Assembly (NCBI GenBank): GCA_017311315.1
Contig: CM029646.1
Coordinates: 816,085 to 880,084, forward strand
Source: Dendrocalamus latiflorus
Taxonomy: Eukaryota; Streptophyta; Magnoliopsida; Poales; Poaceae
Direction of reading: 5' to 3'
DNA: 64,000 nucleotides
The notes under the pieces were generated by a model, which saw nothing but the letters and a program-made list of their open reading frames with translations, ran no database searches and had not been told where the DNA came from. The first letter of the stretch is position 1, and the number at the start of each line of letters is the position of its first letter. Shown here piece by piece: positions 53,001 to 61,987 of the stretch. The position numbers and the translations under genes are program-made.

Positions 53001-53256
53001 AGTCGGACGGATTCAAAATGTATGCCAAAATGAGTGGGGATGCATATGAAGTCTATTCGGGGTATTTGGTACTCCGTTTCATTTTGGTGACTCGATTTCG
53101 CTTGCACGCAGTTTGCATTTCCGTCGAAACCCATTTTGGAGGAAAGTTTGCCACGGAGTCGGACGGATTCAAAATGTATGCCAAAATGAGTGGGGAGGCA
53201 TATGAAGTCTATTCGGGGTATTTCGTACTCACTTTCATTTCGTGACTCGATTTCGT
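41012..53256 (-). repeat. Inverted satellite array with ABC'D tetramer higher-order repeats
   Basis: Read on the minus strand, this is the same satellite, in the order A, B, C', D repeated about 20 times. The A-monomer start (GTCCATT on the + strand) recurs at 41454, 42070, 42688, 43306, 43924, 44543, 45160, 45779, 46397, 47016, 47634, 48253, 48872, 49490, 50113, 50732, 51351, 51970 and 52587. The average spacing is about 618.5 bp (range 616-623). There is no ABC trimer of the kind found in the left array. The array ends abruptly against retrotransposon sequence, after a chimeric B/A monomer at about 53090-53256. Confidence 0.95.
45040..51230 (-). repeat. Five-tetramer tandem duplication (about 3.09 kb per copy)
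   Basis: Features from about 45.0 kb recur 3093 bp downstream (five tetramers). Examples are CAAAGCGGAAAATA near 45437 and 48531, TTTCCTGTCTCG near 45810 and 48903, and GGATTTTTCGGTGACCG near 47071 and 50168. The offset grows to 3097-3098 bp after 49.8 kb because the second copy carries extra single bases. The first unit also reappears at 52.4-53.0 kb. Confidence 0.85.
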
Positions 53257-53797
53257 CATCGGAGCTAAAGTTGATGGTGATGGTATCCACTATTTGCTTG
53301 TCTTTTCTCTTGATGGGGCAATTCTTCGCGCAATGCCTTGATTCGCGGCAGTGGTAGCATTTGCGTTTCTTCCCTTGAAGCCTACTTGGTACAGGGCTAC
53401 TGTTACTTTCATTGTGATGGCTTCTCCTTGACACTTCTTGCAGGGTGAGGTTATGTGATGATTGGTACGTATGGCTGGGGTTATTAACACTAGTGAATCT
53501 TTCCTTGTTAGGGTTAAGGTTGGTGGCGACGGCATCTTTTGCTGGTGTTTCTAGATTCCTTTGGGGGCACTTATTGGCATAGTGTCCCACATCTCCACAA
53601 CTAAAGCAAGTGAGATCTTCTTGATGTTTGCCTGGAGCAGTCCTGCTGTTATTTTTATTGTGACTGCCTCTTTTTGGTACTCTTCGCAGAGTGGGGTTTG
53701 GTGATAGATTGTAGGGACGGTTAGGGTTTTGGCGAGCATCAATTATTATTCTCCCTCCCTTGCGTCTGATAGTGGCAGTTGTCTTGCTGCTATCCAT
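52931..53797 (-). pseudogene. Truncated zinc-knuckle ORF fused in frame to satellite sequence (288 codons)
   Basis: The ATG at 53797 opens the same ORF as at 61371. Residues 1-180 come from the retrotransposon: a basic N-terminus, a CCHC zinc knuckle at Cys64, Cys67, His72 and Cys77, and a second at Cys147, Cys150, His155 and Cys160. The frame crosses the element/satellite junction at 53256/53257 without a stop. It continues for about 108 residues of inverted satellite monomers to a TGA at 52931. The six further knuckle-like motifs of the other copy are lost. At codon 168 this copy keeps CAA (Gln) where the other has a TAA stop. CCHC knuckles bind nucleic acid, usually RNA in retroelement Gag proteins. 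Expression of the chimera is unproven; I treat it as a broken gene whose extra length is accidental. Confidence 0.8.
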
Positions 53798-54397
53798 TGG
53801 GCCTGATAGGATTTTCCAGAAAAGGTGAGAGGGAATAGCATAAGATAAGTATTAGATCGAAGAGATCAGATATTCTAAACCCATTCAAAATTTTATAAGC
53901 AAGTGGTTCCCGTGACTGCGAAATAAGATGCCCAAGGGCAAGAAGGCAGTGCACAGGGCCAAAGTGAAAGCTCGCGACAAGACAACGTCTATTCGTGGAA
54001 ACACATATGTGGGGGCACAAGGTTTATTGGCATAGTCCGTTTAGAACGAGACAACCTTATCTTCATGACCATCTTCAACGTTCTTAACCCTAAATTTTTG
54101 ATGTAAAGGTACGAGAAGAGGATTGAAATTTTTCTTTTGAATCAATAGACAAAGGAGGGAAGATTTGGGGTAATTTGATTGTTATCAATACTCACTTTTA
54201 TATTATCATTTTGAATTCGGGGTAAGAGAGCCTCAGAAGTATAAATGGCCAGGGCAGCATATAGATGAGAGGGAATCGTTTAAGAGAGATGAGAATGAGC
54301 AATACTACTTATATTTTTGGAAGTAGTATTTTAATGAAATATTTCTAGTCATGAAACAAACGGCCAGGCTAACTAGGTCACGACCTGCAGTCGATAT
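53798..54397 (-). other. Untranslated leader of the left element (PBS to zinc-knuckle ORF)
   Basis: About 600 bp between the primer-binding site and the ATG at 53797, nearly identical to 61372-61971. No capsid-like or other recognisable coding region was seen. Short frames on either strand have no recognisable domain. Confidence 0.7.
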
Positions 54398-54409
54398 GCT
54401 CTGATACCA
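54398..54409 (-). other. Primer-binding site for initiator tRNA-Met
   Basis: The minus strand reads TGGTATCAGAGC, complementary to the 3' end of plant initiator tRNA-Met and the standard PBS of many plant LTR retrotransposons. It lies four bases (GGCA) downstream of the LTR terminus, which fixes both the element's orientation and the LTR edge. Confidence 0.93.
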
Positions 54410-56119
54410 TGCCTGTCAGACCCGGAATTTTCAATCCGAACCTTACTGTGTTTAATTGCACTATTCCCTGGATCAGTAGATAGTGCACACAGTTACAGTT
54501 ATAAATATCAAAGTACATATCATGCGGAAACGTAATTAAAATAATAAACTTACTCATGGGCCGATTAGGCCGAAATCAATAAATTGCAGCAGCGGAAGAA
54601 CGAAGCACACAGGTGGGACCTTCAGGACATGCCCACAGGCAGCCAACTGGAGGATCGCAGCCTAGTTCTTGACATCTTCATCTTCTTTGCCCTCATGATC
54701 CAAAAGTATTGTTGAAGCGCAGTGATCTGATTCCTGCTCCTGAATTTGTCGCAAAAGCGAGCATGAGCACTCCGACCCCGTGCTCAGCGAGCCAACACAC
54801 AGAATGCAATATATAACATGTATGGCTTAATCAAAGGATGGCTCAGGTTTATTTTATTTTTGCGAAGAGGGCTTTTGAATACAATTATATAAAAATTTCC
54901 TTAAGACCTAGCATTTTGAACACACGTATATGTTGAATGCAGTAATAATAGTGATTCAGATTCCATCCACCATTACATGGCATCTGCACCATATAGCAAT
55001 TCTTCAGCGTTATAGCCGCTTAACTTACCACTGGGACGATACCCAGGACAATTCCAAACTAGGGCCTTACACTGCCCTTTCACTTTTCCAACCCATCATA
55101 AAGCATTTTGAAATAGAACTATATCTGGTTAAGTTCCCATGTCTGCTCTTGACCGTGGGCACAGCTATTCGAATAGTTTTGACTCTGCAGAGTTTTGCAC
55201 ACTTTACCCACAAGAGATAAATCCACCCGTTGCCCCGCATGATTCCTTAGCCATGCGGTTGAGTAGACTATCACAGGATTGTTACAATGCATAGTCCTAC
55301 TGTGGTTACGCCCGCTAAGGTCTACCTTCCGTAGGATCCGACCATCCCTCGGGAAGGGTCCCTCGTGAGGCATCACGGGCAAAGGCGGGGATGCGACCAT
55401 CCATCCCTTTGCTCGTGGTCATACCTTCACGTAACCACCTAGAGCCACACAAATTAGTAAACCCTGCCTACACTTTGCCAGCTTGTGGTTGTACTGTTTT
55501 ACACGGGTTGACATGATGTCCTTAGGGTTACCTGGGCGGTCTACCACTAACCCACTTGTGCAATCACTGCACCACACACATACACACCCTCGAACCAATC
55601 CGCCCAGATATTAAGCATGTTGGGGTTTTTCGGAACATAAAATATCCATAACCAAATATACCAGTCATTTCCACCATGACTGCCCCAAACTAGTTTCTCA
55701 TGAATAAAGGTGATGCTTGGGACAATTTCTTGTCCCGAGTTCCTAATCAATGCTAAGCATGGCATACGGTTACGGACTTATTTTCGAAATGTTACTAATA
55801 TATTTTTGCTAGGGCGACAAGGTTCACACATTCAAATACTCAAAGGAGGGGGTAATACTATTCAAGGTAAACAATGGCATATAGCTAGAATATCAAATTT
55901 AGCATGTATTTGCATAAAAATAACAGCATGCAATTTGTTAATTTAAAACAAAGTAATTTGCAGAATGTAGGTTCAACATGATCAAAGTATTGACTCGCCT
56001 GGCGCGGTTTATCGCGGTCTTGAGCTCACGCAATGCTTTCTCTTGAGCTTCGGATCTTTTCTTCTCTTCGCTCTTGATCTCGCTTGATCCGTGGAATCTT
56101 CGAACTTCAGTTTCTAATT

Positions 56120-57880
56120 ACGCGACAAACGACTGAATCCAAAAAGAAAGCAAATAACTCAAAAGATCCAAATAACTCGGAATAAACTCAATTTAGTTTT
56201 ATTATGATTTAATGGGTGATTTGAGGCAATGCTGATTGGGTGCAGAGAACTGACGAGGTTACACGAGGTTGGGCAAAGTGAGGGTTGGGTTAAGCAGAGG
56301 CTAAGGAGGGTTCGTGATACAGTTATATTGACGATGTTATTCTTACTTTGGATTTGAGGATAAGGAGACGATTCGAATTAATGCGTTGCAAGCACAGCCG
56401 TAGCTGGATTTAATTAAGAGCTTGTGTTGTCAGAATAGCTTTACCGTGAGGGAAAATTTTAGAAGATCAAGGGATCAGAAGTGAAAATGCACCTTCAGGA
56501 ATTATCTGCTTAGCCGTTTGAGAAAAGGCGAGACTCGACATTTTATTTGGTGACTTTTTCATTATTAATTTATATTTATCAAGGAAATTTCATGCGTCGG
56601 TTTAGACCTATAGATTGGTGTAGTAGTTTAATGTATAAATTTTATCTTCAGGTAAGTATTCATTGCAACTTAGATTATGGTAAGGGCAAACTGGATTGAT
56701 GGATGAGATCTGTACTTATTCTATAAATCTTTTAGTCAAAAGTATTATAACACTTGGATACCTTGGTTAAGTTTTTGATTAAGTGTTTACTTTGGAATGT
56801 TTATATTAGATAGGTCATTTTAATGCCCGATGCCCTAGTGTTATTACATTTTAGTATCTATATATTAAGATGGCCTTTTAGGGGTGTAGGATACGGGTAT
56901 GCAAGGTGAGTATAATTAAATAGGCGGTGCAACTTTGATATTTTATGTGGCAAAACCTATCTGGGATTGCAGTAGCCAACTTAATAAATCATTAGGTTAG
57001 CGATTTAAGTAAATGATGGGGTTGGCCATTTTTAATCCTGTCGTTATTAGGAGTAAAGTTAATATTTCTGCTTGATCACCCAAACTATTAGAAATGGCCA
57101 ACGGTTATGTTTTACTAAAGAGATGCTACGACTTTTTAGGGGTATTTTAATAAAGCTATTAATTATTCTCGACTATTGAATTTAAATCCTGAGATAATGA
57201 TCGGAGATTTGGATGTGGAATAAAGATGAAGGATTGCTCTTTCTTATTTAAGAATTCTTAATCATAGACATTCGTTATTTTAAATCTTTGCATTTTAAGA
57301 TAAATGTTAAAGTTTGTACCACAAATATATTAAGCATTTTTGAAAGGATAGCTTTCATGATGTTTAGAGATTATTAGACCACACTTGATATTTTGTGTGG
57401 CATGCAATTAATTTCTAAGGGTTAAACTCATTAAGCAGGATGGCTTCAAATTCATACGATGGAAATGTTATATTTGATGATATATTCATTCAAATTATTA
57501 TATTAATTGCTTTTGTTACCAATAACTTATTTACCATGACTGTAGGCGAAATGAAAAGGTATAAATCCTAAGCTTCTTGACTAAAAATGATAGTAATTTT
57601 ATTATTATTAGTTTATTAACTTTATGTTAATTTCTTAGTAATGGAAAAATAGTTCATGTCATAGATTTTCCTTAATTAATCTTTTATATGAGAATCGATG
57701 AATTAATCTTGATTGGTAATTGAATAAATTAGCCATAGTTAAGTTTCAATTTAGTTGCATGAATCTTTTCATTATAATTTATATATATACACTCTTATTC
57801 TTATTATCATTCATAGCTTACCTTAATGCATGCATGTATATGAAGTTACCATTGAGCCAAAGGGTGAGGAGTCAAGCCAC
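56120..57880. other. AT-rich LTR segment with no recognisable gene
   Basis: About 1.76 kb of AT-rich sequence in the middle of the LTR, without a long open frame or tandem structure. It begins exactly where similarity to the second LTR copy stops, so part of it could be a nested insertion. I saw no terminal inverted repeats to support that. Confidence 0.5.
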
Positions 57881-57889
57881 TAGTTAGCT

Positions 57890-59145
57890 GGGCCCACATG
57901 TCATGCACACCAGAAGAGGCATGGGAGTGTTCTGTTCGGCCAGCACAGAGGAGAGGAGGAAGAAACAGGGGAGCGGGAGTGGCGGCGGAGCCGTGCGGCG
58001 TTGCCGGCGAGGAGCGGCCGGGGAGGCGACGGCGACCGGCCAAATGGATTCCTCCGGTGATGAGGGAGCTCGGGGAGGCGGCAACTTTGGCCGGGGCGGC
58101 ATCAATGCGAGCGGGCGGTGGCGTTGGGCGGCCGGCGACGAGGGGAACGGGGCGCCGGCGGCCGGAAGGGAGAGAGAGCGAAATAAGGGAAGCATGAGCA
58201 AGAGTGAGCCATGGGGAACCTTACCATGTCGTCCATGGTGGCGGGGAGGCGACGAGGAGCGCCGGCATCGGGAGCCGTGGGCGGCGCGGGGAGGCTCACC
58301 GTTGTGGGGGAGCTCGGATGGCGGTGGGCGTCGGCCGGCGGTGGGGTGAGCTTCGGTGCACCGAGGAGACGCTCACGGCAGGAGGAATCGGCCTGGGGGC
58401 GACCGAGGAGGCGGCGGCACTGGAAGTGGCGGTGGCCGGCCGGAGGCGAAGATGGAGCGAGCTCAAATGGGGGAAAAGGAGGAGACGAGCCCAGGGCGTC
58501 TTATAGGCAGCGAGCACGGGTGGCAACTGGGCGAGGGTGAACCTGGGGCGAGGCCAAGCGAACCTGGGGCGGTGCTAACTGGACCACGGCGAAGGGAGGG
58601 AGGAGACGACGCGCGGCAAAGCAGCGTTTGCCTCCGCCCTGTTCACGCGGGCAGGGGGGATGGAGGCAATCTTCGCCGAGATTGTGTGGGGGAGAGAGAT
58701 GCCGGGGTTCCTTGAACTTGCCCGCGGGGTGTGAGAGAGAAAGGGAGGGGGATTCGCTGCGGCAAGTGTGAAAGGGAGCAAGCGCGGGGAGAACGGCGTC
58801 GTTGGCGCGTGGAGAAGAGAGGAGCCGAGGGAGAAGAGAGTGCGGCGCGGGAGGTGGTGCGAGCGGCGCGCCGGAAGAACAGGGAGGAGGCGGAGAAGCG
58901 ACGCGGGTTAGGCGGCCTGATTCGGAGAGAGCGGTGCGGCCGGGAGAATAGGGGAGGAAGAAGAAGAAGGAGGGCTGCGGGCGAGAGGTGGCCCGTTGGC
59001 CAGGGGGGGCGCTGGCGCGTGGGGCTCGCGCGTCAGCGAGAGGAGGCGCGGGTGGAAGGCGGGGCCCGAGCGCCAGAGAGATGAAGTGAGGGGAGGCGTC
59101 GGGAGAGTTGGGTCGGGCCGGGGTGATGGCCGGCCTGGCCGCACT
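57890..59145. other. GC-rich LTR core, probable transcribed leader (R/U5)
   Basis: About 1.25 kb that is visibly much richer in G and C than its flanks, with abrupt composition changes near 57.88 and 59.15 kb. Open frames on both strands (for example + 57903-58349, Gly/Arg-rich) look like by-products of composition, and none has a known domain. It lies just downstream (minus strand) of a TATA-like element, which suits a GC-rich 5' leader of the LTR transcript. A captured fragment of a host gene is an alternative I cannot exclude. Confidence 0.5.
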
Positions 59146-59146
59146 C

Positions 59147-59200
59147 TTTTTTTTTTCTTTTTTTTATATATATATTTCTTTTCTCTCTCTTTTTTTTTAG
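59147..59200. repeat. Low-complexity T-rich and TA-rich tract
   Basis: Runs of T, a (TA)n stretch and CT dinucleotides directly at the edge of the GC-rich core. Confidence 0.8.
59162..59175 (-). promoter_or_regulatory. Candidate TATA box of the LTR promoter
   Basis: The minus strand has ATATATATATAAAA followed by an A/G-rich run and then the abrupt start of the GC-rich core. A transcription start about 30 bp downstream would fall near 59135, giving a U3 of about 0.5 kb and an unusually long R-U5. The same AT run could also be simple low-complexity sequence. Confidence 0.35.
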
Positions 59201-59638
59201 ATATTCATGGGTGTGTATAAGTATGTATATATATAGGTATATTCACTTCCTTTCTTCCTGATATTTTATATCTTCTATTTTGCTACTATTTGTTACATAA
59301 AAATTATTTTCTTGTTACATTTAATTATATGCATACATATTATACATGCATACTTATATATATATTCTTAAAGATGCTTATCGTTATTACTTTTATTTTA
59401 CTTTTTAATTCTTTTGGGTCATCTTTTCAGATTCGTATTTACAATTTTAGTTTTCTATTATTTGTACATTCCTTTTTAGGGCATTATTAATGCTTGTTTC
59501 TTTTTAAGCTTCTTAAATTTTTGGAACCTCAACCAAATTCCATAAAAACACCATAAAATTCCAAATTCAAATAAAATATATTACAAATAAAATTCAAAAA
59601 GCTTCACATTTTCAAACTCCAATTTTTGGGATGTTACA

Positions 59639-59652
59639 AACCTACCCCCCTT
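59639..59652 (-). other. Polypurine tract
   Basis: The minus strand reads AAGGGGGGTAGGTT immediately before the TGTAACATCCC start of the LTR. This is the expected position and composition of the plus-strand primer of an LTR retrotransposon. Confidence 0.85.
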
Positions 59653-60312
59653 AAATGAATCTCGACCCCGAGATTCCGGTAGAGTTGGAAGAAAGGAGGT
59701 GGGGTTATACTAGCTAGCAATGAGTTTCCAGGTGCTGCTCGACGTATAGTTCCTGAGCTCCACAGGGAGATGAAAATCTGCACAATAGGGGTTATAACTT
59801 GGAGAAGTCAAAGGGGAAGAGAGAAGCCTTGTTCAAATACTTGCTCTTTGACGTTGTTGTCTTCATGTCGTCGTGGAATGGAGTAGTTGCATCGCCTATT
59901 GGACACATGGTTGTAGAATTTCCTTACTAATAGGTGGGTAGCAACGATCTGTGCCCTAGGGGTACTGGGCCTTGGGAATCAAAGAGGCGACGATGGACAA
60001 TTCTATATGGTGGTCTTCCACTTCTACGAGAATCTCGTTCTTGCTTATTTGCTTTGCCAAACACGTCGATTTTTGCTAAAGGTATGTCTTGTAATCCTCA
60101 TTACCAGAAGATTTCTGGTCTTGCGAATCTCCTCGGCATGATTCTATTAGATCCAATATAGCATTATTACGTATAGTATTATTACACTTCCAAGGTAGCC
60201 ATACATCATATCAGTACTTCCAAAAGTATTTATACATCATAATAGCTCATGCACCGAAATACTCAGAGCATCACTTCTCTTGCTACCCCCCTTAAATAAA
60301 TGGTAACAGACA
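59653..60312 (-). other. Non-coding 3' part of the retrotransposon internal region
   Basis: 660 bp between the zinc-knuckle ORF stop and the polypurine tract. In an autonomous element this interval would hold about 3-4 kb of pol. Here only short frames without any recognisable protease, reverse transcriptase or integrase motif are present. Confidence 0.7.
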
Positions 60313-61371
60313 TCAGTCATCCTTTTTAACTCCGGGCATGACAAGTCCTATGGCGGCTTGGAGACTCATCCGTTGTATCTCAGCTGCTTTGGTCAGCAAC
60401 GGGCTCAGGAAGCAGTCCTTGGGGCAATGGTCTTGTCCTTCACAGAGAAAATAGGTCATCTTTCTCGTTGGACATTGTCCTGGTAGGTGATCTCCTCCAT
60501 AGTTGGGGCAGTTAACAGTACATTGACTTTTCTCTTGTCCCTTTGCTCCACAACGCCTGCAAGCTATTAGGGTCTTGAGGCAGTCGTCCGGGTAATGGTA
60601 TTTCTTGCAGTATAAGCAATAGGGAACTGGGCAATTGTAGTAGTAATGTCCGGTTTGCCCACATGTAAAACATGCTTCTTGTCCTACTTGTCGTAACGGA
60701 GGACAGTGTTGTGCGACATGTCCTGCTTTGCCACATTCAGTGCATATATTATTCCGTGTAGTTTCCTGGTCTAGTGGCAGCACCTTGGTAGTTGCAGCTT
60801 GTTCTTCTTTGGAGTTGATGGGATTTTCTTCATCGGAGCTAAAGTTGATGGTGATGGTATCCACTATTTACTTGTCTTTTCTCTTGATGGGGCAATTCTT
60901 CGCGCAATGCCTTGATTCGCGGCAGTGGTAGCATTTGCGTTTCTTCCCTTGAAGCCTACTTGGTACAGGGCTACTGTTACTTTCATTGTGATGGCTTCTC
61001 CTTGACACTTCTTGCAGGGTGAGGTTATGTGATGATTGGTACGTATGGCTGGGGTTATTAACACTAGTGAATCTTTCCTTGTTAGGGTTAAGGTTGGTGG
61101 CGACGGCATCTTTTGCTGGTGTTTCTAGATTCCTTTGGGGGCACTTATTGGCATAGTGTCCCACATCTCCACAACTAAAGCAAGTGAGATCTTCTTGATG
61201 TTTGCCTGGAGCAGTCCTGCTGTTATTTTTATTGTGACTGCCTCTTTTTGGTACTCTTCGCGGAGTGGGGTTTGGTGATAGATTGTAGGGACGGTTAGGG
61301 TTTTGGCGAGCATCAATTATTATTCTCCCTCCCTTGCGTCTGATAGTGGCAGTTGTCTTGCTGGTATCCAT
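60313..61371 (-). pseudogene. Zinc-knuckle (CCHC) ORF of the retrotransposon, interrupted by one stop codon
   Basis: The frame runs 352 codons from the ATG at 61371 to a TGA at 60313, broken only by TAA at 60868-60870 (codon 168). The other copy has CAA there, so a single C-to-T change on the coding strand made the break. Two canonical CCHC knuckles precede the stop (Cys64-Cys67-His72-Cys77; Cys147-Cys150-His155-Cys160). Two canonical knuckles follow it (210-213-218-223; 234-237-242-247), then a shorter-spaced one (252-255-259-264). Three degenerate ones come last: His279 replaced by Gln, Cys291 by Tyr and Cys307 by Tyr. An acidic FSSDEE stretch separates the two halves. No capsid or matrix-like domain precedes the knuckles, so this is at most the nucleocapsid part of a Gag, or an unrelated multi-knuckle nucleic-acid-binding protein carried by the element. 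Confidence 0.82.
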
Positions 61372-61971
61372 TGGGCCTGATAGGATTTTCCAGAAAAGGT
61401 GAGAGGGAATAGCATAAGATAAGTATTAGATCGAAGAGATCAGATATTCTAAACCCATTCAAAATTTTATAAGCAAGTGGTTCCCGTGACTGCGAAATAA
61501 GATGCCCAAGGGCAAGAAGGCAGTGCACAGGGCCAAAGTGAAAGCTCGCGACAAGACAACGTCTATTCGTGGAAACACATATGTGGGGGCACAAGGTTTA
61601 TTGGCATAGTCCGTTTAGAACGAGACTACCTTATCTTCATGACCATCTTCAACGTTCTTAACCCTAAATTTTTGATGTAAAGGTACGAGAAGAGGATTGA
61701 AATTTTTCTTTTGAATCAATAGACAAAGGAGGGAAGATTTGGGGTAATTTGATTGTTATCAATACTCACTTTTATATTATCATTTTGAATTCGGGGTAAG
61801 AGAGCCTCAGAAGTATAAATGGTCAGGGCAGCATATAGATGAGATGGAATCGTTTAAGAGAGATGAGAATGAGCAATACTACTTATATTTTTGGAAGTAG
61901 TATTTTAATGAAATATTTCTAGTCATGAAACAAACGGCCAGGCTAACTAGGTCATGACCTGCAGTCGATAT
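61372..61971 (-). other. Untranslated leader of the right element
   Basis: Same 600-bp leader as 53798-54397, with only a few substitutions. It has no recognisable coding content. A frame at 61594-61313 overlaps the start of the zinc-knuckle ORF but shows no domain. Confidence 0.7.
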
Positions 61972-61983
61972 GCTCTGATACCA
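61972..61983 (-). other. Primer-binding site for initiator tRNA-Met (second copy)
   Basis: Minus-strand TGGTATCAGAGC, 7574 bp from the first PBS and again four bases from the LTR end at 61988. Confidence 0.93.
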
Positions 61984-61987
61984 TGCC

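Larger units (their letters stand above)
54414..59638 (-). mobile_element. Complete long terminal repeat (about 5.2 kb)
   Basis: On the minus strand it begins TGTAACATCCC and ends GGGTCTGACA, giving the expected TG...CA ends. It lies between a polypurine tract (59639-59652) and a tRNA-Met PBS (54398-54409). At 5225 bp it is more than twice as long as the internal region it flanks. Its composition is strongly uneven: AT-rich at both ends, with a GC-rich core at about 57890-59145. The 1.7 kb nearest the PBS matches the partial LTR at 61988-63701 with about 11 substitutions and one 8-bp indel. The matching stops at 56119/56120. No protein-coding gene is evident inside it. Confidence 0.88.

Noticed and set aside
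41012..53256. 73-139 codon open frames recurring every about 619 bp in the inverted array
   Set aside because: Same reason: they are translations of satellite monomers with no recognisable protein family.
1..53256. CRISPR-like array
   Set aside because: The repeats are contiguous 151-156 bp monomers without unique spacers, in plant-type satellite DNA.
53930..54034. Short lysine-rich + strand frame starting MPKGKKAVHRAK
   Set aside because: It lies antisense in the retrotransposon leader, is only about 34 codons, and recurs only because the element is duplicated.
54398..54409. A tRNA-Met gene
   Set aside because: Only a 12-base match to the tRNA 3' end is present, next to an LTR edge. It is a primer-binding site, not a tRNA gene.
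57903..58349. Gly/Arg-rich 148-codon + strand frame in the GC-rich LTR core
   Set aside because: Low-complexity composition, several overlapping frames on both strands, no domain. GC-rich DNA has few stop codons by chance.
58731..59084. Arg/Glu/Gly-rich 117-codon + strand frame
   Set aside because: Purine-rich low-complexity sequence within the LTR, with no recognisable domain.
59653..60312. Possible remnant of pol between the zinc-knuckle ORF and the polypurine tract
   Set aside because: Only 660 bp. No reverse transcriptase, integrase or protease motif could be recognised in any frame.
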